Positions 57,007 through 64,000 of a stretch of DNA of 64,000 bases are shown here, piece after piece (position 1 is the stretch's first letter; every line of letters begins with the position of its first letter). The DNA is from Sandaracinaceae bacterium (GTDB taxonomy: Bacteria; Myxococcota_A; Polyangia; Polyangiales; Sandaracinaceae), in contig JACKEC010000026.1 of assembly GCA_020633195.1 (NCBI GenBank), positions 1 through 64,000 of the forward strand, given 5' to 3'. A program made the translations under genes and the position numbers. Below the pieces are notes generated by a model. That model did no database searches. It was not told the origin of the DNA and saw only the letters and a list, made by a program, of their open reading frames with translations.

Positions 57007-58385
57007 GCCGCACCATCGGACGCCGCGACGTGATCCGAGGCCTCGGCGTGGGCGCCGCGGCGCTCGGGCTCGGCCTCGGTCGCACGACCGCGTTCGGGCA
57101 GACGGAGACGCCGCCCAAGCGCGTGATCTTCTTCTACGGGGGCTCCGGCTCCCGGCCCGCGCTGTGGAGCCCCGTCGGCGGAGAGCTCGACTGGACGCTG
57201 AACGACATCCACCAGCCCCTCGCCGCGCATCGCGATCGCCTCACCTACGTCGGCAACCTGAACATGCTGAGCGCCGTGGACGACCCGGTGCTCGCAGCCA
57301 ACGCCCACATCGACGGCGGCACGCACGCGATGACGGCGGCGCACCGCCTGACCGAGGACCGCGCCGGCGGGCTCTCGATCGACCAGGCGATCGTGCGCGG
57401 CCTCGAGGCCGCCGATCAGGTGACCGCGGTCCCGAGCCTCGAGGTGCAGGCCGCCGACTGGCCCAACTCCGAGGGCCTGCCGGTCTACTCGGGCCCGGGC
57501 GAGCAGCTCCCGTTCATCTGGGATCCGCGCGAGGCCTACGACCGCCTCTTCCCCGACGGACGCCCCGACCCGTCGTCGATGGACGTCCGCCCCGAGCAGC
57601 GCAGCCGCGTGCTCGACTTCGCGCTCGGCCGCTTCGGCCGCCTCGACGACCCGCGCCTCGGCCACGCCGCGCGCACCAAGCTCGGCTCACACGCCGATCA
57701 GCTGCGCTCGATTCAGCGGCGCCTCTCGCTCGGCCGCGGCCGCGAGTTCAACATCCCGGAGCGGAGCATCGTCGCGCGCACGCCGGACTTCGACTGGAAC
57801 TCCACCCCGGAGACGAAGGCCGAGTACTGGCAGATCACCTCCGAGCTGCACACGGAGCTCGTCGTCGCCGCGCTGCACGCGGACGTGACCCGCGTCGTGA
57901 CGTTCTACGTGAACGACGCCCCCGGCCCGCTGTGCCCCTACTCCGGCGGCTACTACAGGGACGGTGACTTCGGCACCACCGGCATCCACGACCTCACCCA
58001 CAAGGTCAACGACCCGGCCGATCCGCTCTCGAGCGATCCGAACGCGACCGAGGTGATCCGTCAGCAGCACATCCGCACGATGGAGGTGCTCGCGCGCTTG
58101 CTCGATCGCCTCGCGGAGACGCTCGAGCCCGACGGAACGCCGCTCATCGATCACACGCTCGTCGTGTTCACGAGCCAGATCGCGAACGGCAGCCACGCGC
58201 TCACCGAGCTGCCGTGGTTCGTGGCGGGCAACTGCCAGGGCGCGATCAACTCGGGCCGCTGGCTCCAGAGCGGCACCCGCCGCGGGCACGGCGCGTACTA
58301 CCGGACGGTGGGGCGCGCGATGGGCCTCGACCTGTCGAGCTTCGGCGTCGACGGCACCGGCCTCATCGACGGCATGCTCGCCTGA
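57003..58385 (+). CDS. DUF1552-family Tat-exported protein
   Basis: A 460-residue protein with a twin-arginine signal (GRRDVIRGLGVGAAALGLG) and the DUF1552 domain (about 40-455: FFYGGSGSRPALWSP, HIDGGTHAMTAAHRLT, SEWQIT-type helices, THTLVVFTSQIANGSHA). Members of this family are always paired with DUF1592 proteins and resemble alkaline-phosphatase or sulfatase-like folds. It is the partner of the preceding gene, and the ATGA overlap shows they are co-translated. Confidence 0.83.
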   Translation: MSRTIGRRDVIRGLGVGAAALGLGLGRTTAFGQTETPPKRVIFFYGGSGSRPALWSPVGGELDWTLNDIHQPLAAHRDRLTYVGNLNMLSAVDDPVLAANAHIDGGTHAMTAAHRLTEDRAGGLSIDQAIVRGLEAADQVTAVPSLEVQAADWPNSEGLPVYSGPGEQLPFIWDPREAYDRLFPDGRPDPSSMDVRPEQRSRVLDFALGRFGRLDDPRLGHAARTKLGSHADQLRSIQRRLSLGRGREFNIPERSIVARTPDFDWNSTPETKAEYWQITSELHTELVVAALHADVTRVVTFYVNDAPGPLCPYSGGYYRDGDFGTTGIHDLTHKVNDPADPLSSDPNATEVIRQQHIRTMEVLARLLDRLAETLEPDGTPLIDHTLVVFTSQIANGSHALTELPWFVAGNCQGAINSGRWLQSGTRRGHGAYYRTVGRAMGLDLSSFGVDGTGLIDGMLA

Positions 58386-58397
58386 CGCCGAGACGGC

Positions 58398-58412
58398 GCG
58401 ACACGTTGTCGC
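58398..58412. terminator. Short hairpin after the DUF1552 gene
   Basis: GCGACA / TGTCGC around CGT, 12 nt after the stop. Weak; no T-run. Confidence 0.3.
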
Positions 58413-58583
58413 CCCGTCCTCACGATCTGCGCCGAGCTGTGACCGCGGGTGGCGATCCGCGCGCCGCTGGCGCTCTTTCGCGCCGCGGCCCGGGCTTTGC
58501 TGCTCCTTCGCGCGGTCTTTCGACGACCAGGGGGGATCTGCGGCGTGAGCCCAGGCGAGGCGACGCGTACCGTGAAGAGCACG

Positions 58584-60848
58584 ATGGCTCGATCGGTCTC
58601 GTGCGCGCTCGCGGCGCTGCTCTGTACGAGCTGCTACCTCGCGCACCGGCTCGACGACCCGCCCGACGCGGGGGGCGACGACGCGAGGGTCCGACCGCTC
58701 AACGCGCTCGCGTGCTGCGTGAGCCTCGCGTGCGGCGACGCGTCCTGCGTCGACGGCGACGAGTGCACCCCGAGCGGCTGCGCGCCGACGTGCGAGGGGC
58801 CGCGGTGCGGTCCGCTCTGCTGCGCTTCGGGCGAGCTGTGCCTCGACGGCGTCTGCGCCGCGGCGGGATCGGGCTGCGCCTCGGACCGCGACTGCGCCGG
58901 GCCCGCCCGCTGCGACCCCGCCGCGGGCGTGTGCGTGTCCCCGCCCGCGACGGGCTGCTACGCCGCGCGCCCCTTCGAGCCCGAGGTCGCGTGGGAGGCC
59001 CGGCTCGACGCGATCACGGTGCCGATCATCGCGCAGCTCAGCGACGACGACGGCGACGGCCGCGCGGGCGCGGGCGACGTGCCGGACCTGCTCGTCATCG
59101 AGCTGCCCGACACCCCCGACGTGGACGCTCGCCTGCTCGCGCTCTCCGGCGACGACGGCCACGTGCTGTGGACGCTCGGCGACGACTTCACCGCGTTCTG
59201 CTCGCACACCACCGCGGCGTCGGCGGACCTCGACGGCGACGGTGACGTGGAGATCGCGGTGCTCGGCCTGCGCATCGAGCCGCACGTCCACGTCGGCGCC
59301 GAGCCCCCCTACCGCTGCGCGTACCCGCCGCACGTGGACGAGGCGTGCCCCGTCTTCCCGCCGGACCGCGGCCCCTTCCACGAGCACGGGGCCTCGATCG
59401 ACTCCCGCTACGTCCACCGCCACCCGGAGAACAGCTGCTCCACGTTCGCCGACACCCCGGGCTCGCTGCTGGTGTACTCGCACGACGGCGAGCTCGAGCG
59501 GGTGGTGCCGCTGCCGTTCCCTCCCTCGGACACCCGCCGGACCCACCTGATCTCCGTCGCGGACCTCGACGCCGACGGCTCCGTCGAGCTGATCGCGTCG
59601 GGCGCGGTCATCGACGCGGACGGCGTCCGCTGGGCCGACGAGCGCCTCGCGGGCGTGTCGGTGGCGGTCGGCGACGTCGACCTCGACGGCCGGATGGAGA
59701 TCGTGACCGCCCAGGACGCCTTCGACGCGGACGGCCGCCAGCTCTGGCACCGCGACGGCATCGCGGAGGATGGGCACGTCGCGATCGCGCGCGTGCTGCC
59801 CGCGCCGATGTCGACGGGCCCGCAGGTCGTCGCGATCGACGGAGGCCGGCTCGTGGTCCGCGACGGCGCCACCGGCGAGGCGCGGATCGGCCCGATCCGG
59901 TTCGCGGCCGGGGTCAGCTCGGGGCCGCCGACGGTCGCGGACTTCGACGGCGACGGAGAGGCCGAGGTCGGGGTCGCGGCCGACCACGCCTACGTCGTGT
60001 TCGACTTCGAGCTGCCGCCCCCGTACGTGCGGTGGCAGGTCGACAGCGAGGACCACACGCCCGGGACGGTGGGCGCGTCGGCGTTCGACTTCGACGGGGA
60101 CGGCGCGGCCGACGTCGCCTACGCCGACGAGTGCTTCGTGAGCATCCTGAGCGGCCGCGACGGGACGCCCCTGTGGGCGCGCTCGAACCCGAGCCGGACG
60201 GTCTGGGAGTACCCGGTCGTGGCCGACGTCGACGCGGACGGAGACGCCGACCTCGTCGTGGTCAGCAACCTCCGCTCGTCCGACCAGGTCGAGGAGCTGG
60301 GCTGCTATCGACGCGCAACACGGTTTGCGTACACCGAGGGCGCGGTGCGGGTGTTCAGGGACCGCCTCGGCCACTGGGCGGGCACGCTGCCGACGTGGAA
60401 CCAGCACGGCTACGACAGGGGCGTCGACGACGCCGGGCGCGTGCCGATCGAGCCGCCGCGGCCCTGGGAGACGCACAACAGCTTGCGGGCCAACCCCTGG
60501 TACGGAGCCGACGACGCCCGGCCGCTCCCCGACCTCCGCGTCGCCGCGCTGCGCTCCGTCGGCGCCACGTGCGGGGACGACGACCTGCCCCTCGAGGCGC
60601 GGGTCGAGAACCGCGGCAACGCGGCGGTCCCCGCGGGGGTGGAGGTCCGCTTCGGCCCGGGGCGGACGGCGCGGACGACGCGACCGCTGCTGCCGGGGGG
60701 CGCCGAGTGGGTGCGCTCGGCGCCGATCGAGCGTCGCCGCCTGCGCGCGCTGACCGTCGAGGTGCGGGTGGACCCGAGCGACGCGCACCGCGAGTGCGAC
60801 GAGGGATCGGCGAACGCCCTGTCGCTGAGCCTCGGCTGCGAGCCGTGA
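58584..60848 (+). CDS. VCBS/FG-GAP repeat surface lipoprotein (paralogue)
   Basis: A 754-residue lipoprotein (LLCTSC). Its layout repeats that of the gene at 9755-12004: Cys-rich N-terminus (about 45-140, EGF-like), a long VCBS propeller (DLDGDGDVEI, DLDADGSVEL, DVDLDGRMEI, DFDGDGEAEV, DFDGDGAADV, DVDADGDADL), a TLPTWNQHGYDRG segment and a CARDB-like C-terminal domain (PDLRVAALRS...VENRGNAAVPAG). It is probably a calcium-dependent surface adhesin. The ATG is chosen because it places the lipobox correctly. It converges on the zinc-ribbon gene with 2 bp between. Confidence 0.75.
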   Translation: MARSVSCALAALLCTSCYLAHRLDDPPDAGGDDARVRPLNALACCVSLACGDASCVDGDECTPSGCAPTCEGPRCGPLCCASGELCLDGVCAAAGSGCASDRDCAGPARCDPAAGVCVSPPATGCYAARPFEPEVAWEARLDAITVPIIAQLSDDDGDGRAGAGDVPDLLVIELPDTPDVDARLLALSGDDGHVLWTLGDDFTAFCSHTTAASADLDGDGDVEIAVLGLRIEPHVHVGAEPPYRCAYPPHVDEACPVFPPDRGPFHEHGASIDSRYVHRHPENSCSTFADTPGSLLVYSHDGELERVVPLPFPPSDTRRTHLISVADLDADGSVELIASGAVIDADGVRWADERLAGVSVAVGDVDLDGRMEIVTAQDAFDADGRQLWHRDGIAEDGHVAIARVLPAPMSTGPQVVAIDGGRLVVRDGATGEARIGPIRFAAGVSSGPPTVADFDGDGEAEVGVAADHAYVVFDFELPPPYVRWQVDSEDHTPGTVGASAFDFDGDGAADVAYADECFVSILSGRDGTPLWARSNPSRTVWEYPVVADVDADGDADLVVVSNLRSSDQVEELGCYRRATRFAYTEGAVRVFRDRLGHWAGTLPTWNQHGYDRGVDDAGRVPIEPPRPWETHNSLRANPWYGADDARPLPDLRVAALRSVGATCGDDDLPLEARVENRGNAAVPAGVEVRFGPGRTARTTRPLLPGGAEWVRSAPIERRRLRALTVEVRVDPSDAHRECDEGSANALSLSLGCEP

Positions 60849-60850
60849 GC

Positions 60851-61738
60851 CTAGAGGGGCACGCGGGGCAGCCCGTCGAGGTAGGCGGCGATCTCCACCG
60901 TCGGGCGCGTCCCCGTCCCGCCGCCTTCGCTCGTGGTGTGCGGCGGGGGCGTCCCGTAGAACGCGATCCGGTCCACGCGGCGGCGCTCGATCACGTCCAC
61001 GAGCTCGACCTGACAAACCCACTGGTTGGCGCTGCCCACGTCGCGCGCGCTCGTCCCGTACCCGACCTCGTAGCGGCCGATCGAGCGCGTCTCGCAGCGC
61101 ACGATCGCGACGGTCCCGACCTCGCCGGGCGTCTCCGCGACGCGGTCGCTCGACACCAGCCCGTAGAGCGCGGCGACGCGCCAGCTCGCCACGGGCGTCA
61201 CCATCGCGAGCACCTCGTGGGTCGTCTCCTCGGTCGGCGCCTCGTCGTAGCCGAGCTCGATCGGGACGAGCTGCCCGCGGAGCCGCGGCGCGCCGACCTC
61301 CGCGGTGTCCGCCGCCTCGGACCACTCCGCGAGGTGCGGCTGGAGCGCGGCCGCGACGTCGGGGTCGACCTCCGCCGAGCGCGGCCAGTAGTGGACGCAC
61401 GACAGGATCGCCGCGAGCGTCAGCCCGAGCGCCCCCGCCGCCGCGACGAGCCGCGCCCGCGGCGTCTCGAGCAGTCGAGGCTCGCCCGCGCCGGGCGTGG
61501 CGGCGATGACCTGGGGCACGATCCGCGGGGCGGGCGCGTCGGCGGGCGGCTCGCTCTCGACGCGCCGAGGTCGCGGCGCGCCGGCCGCGGACCCGCAGTA
61601 CACACACCGCGCGCCGGGCCTAGCCAGCGGCCTCGCGCACGTCGGGCACTGCGGCTCCTCGCCGTCGACGTGACCGCAGTACACGCAGCGGACGACTCCC
61701 GCCGGGCGGGCGCGACCGCACTCCGAGCACTCCCCCAT
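60851..61738 (-). CDS. Zinc-ribbon membrane protein, unknown
   Basis: A 295-residue protein. The N-terminus has two double zinc-ribbon units (CSECGRARP...CVYCGH; CPTCARPL...CVYCGS), then a Pro-rich linker, one membrane helix (about 98-116) and a C-terminal periplasmic domain (120-295) with alternating strands and a single Cys pair. A cytoplasmic zinc ribbon with an outer domain is a common layout for scaffold or signalling proteins. It lies 39 bp upstream of nothing else on its strand; the metH fragment follows in the same orientation upstream. Confidence 0.6.
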   Translation of the reverse strand: MGECSECGRARPAGVVRCVYCGHVDGEEPQCPTCARPLARPGARCVYCGSAAGAPRPRRVESEPPADAPAPRIVPQVIAATPGAGEPRLLETPRARLVAAAGALGLTLAAILSCVHYWPRSAEVDPDVAAALQPHLAEWSEAADTAEVGAPRLRGQLVPIELGYDEAPTEETTHEVLAMVTPVASWRVAALYGLVSSDRVAETPGEVGTVAIVRCETRSIGRYEVGYGTSARDVGSANQWVCQVELVDVIERRRVDRIAFYGTPPPHTTSEGGGTGTRPTVEIAAYLDGLPRVPL

Positions 61739-61777
61739 CTCCCCGATGGTGTCCGGACCCGCGACGGCTTTCCAGCG

Positions 61778-64000
<2,223 letters not shown>

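Noticed and set aside
57687..61607. Minus-strand open frame of about 1300 codons opposite the DUF1552 gene and the VCBS lipoprotein
   Set aside because: Low-complexity Arg/Ala/Val composition, no domain, and complete overlap with two well-supported genes.

Overview
The window is very GC-rich (about 70% by eye), packed with protein genes and almost free of spacers. Three eukaryotic-type Ser/Thr kinases, sigma-54 activators, many lipoproteins, a C-terminal MYXO-CTERM-like sorting tail, VCBS/FG-GAP surface lipoproteins and a CorE-type ECF sigma factor point to a myxobacterium (Myxococcota, probably Polyangiales near Sandaracinaceae). That placement is inference from gene content. I see no rRNA, tRNA, CRISPR array, phage or insertion sequence.

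Layout. 1-354: noncoding, short repeats. 355-6919: exported proteins of unknown role, a MazG-like hydrolase, a vWA-type lipoprotein and a membrane-anchored HExxH peptidase. 6942-8786: aspS. 8855-13665: small membrane and secreted proteins, a VCBS lipoprotein, a class II aldolase-like enzyme and a Ser/Thr kinase. 13735-18392: a co-directional run with a large sensor kinase (kinase, membrane helix, PEGA, PPC), an alpha/beta hydrolase and an SPFH protein. 18454-26079: a lipoprotein, a HlyIII/PAQR protein, a desaturase-like enzyme, a histidine kinase/NtrC pair and membrane proteins. 26111-29054: pdxR-pdxS-pdxT, the vitamin B6 operon, behind five ATTGG-type repeats. 29175-35146: a beta-helix surface protein, a third kinase, and an AmpG-like permease overlapping a beta-lactamase-fold hydrolase. 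35196-41455: a copper-handling island on the minus strand (His-tailed lipoprotein, TolC-like factor, multicopper oxidase, P1B ATPase, Cys-rich ECF sigma factor). 41552-45685: a halogenase-like flavoprotein, a radical SAM enzyme and a class II photolyase. 45860-48165: a metallo-beta-lactamase-fold enzyme behind a sigma-54 promoter, followed by a GAF/sigma-54 activator. 48149-52937: a nuclease-like protein, an unknown protein, an aldo/keto reductase-kinase-HAD fusion and small membrane proteins. 53037-58385: heme-motif lipoproteins plus a DUF1592/DUF1552 pair. 58584-61738: a second VCBS lipoprotein and a zinc-ribbon protein. 61778-64000: the 3' part of metH, cut by the window edge.

Two expression styles appear. 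Many first genes of transcripts lack a Shine-Dalgarno sequence and instead have a -10-like TAnnnT hexamer ending exactly 6 nt before the start codon, which suggests leaderless mRNAs. The copper island, the vWA lipoprotein, pdxS, the metallo-beta-lactamase gene and a few small membrane genes carry clear AGGAGG-type sites instead. The best leads are this leaderless pattern, the sigma-54 promoter next to its likely activator, the three-domain fusion enzyme and the CorE-type copper circuit.
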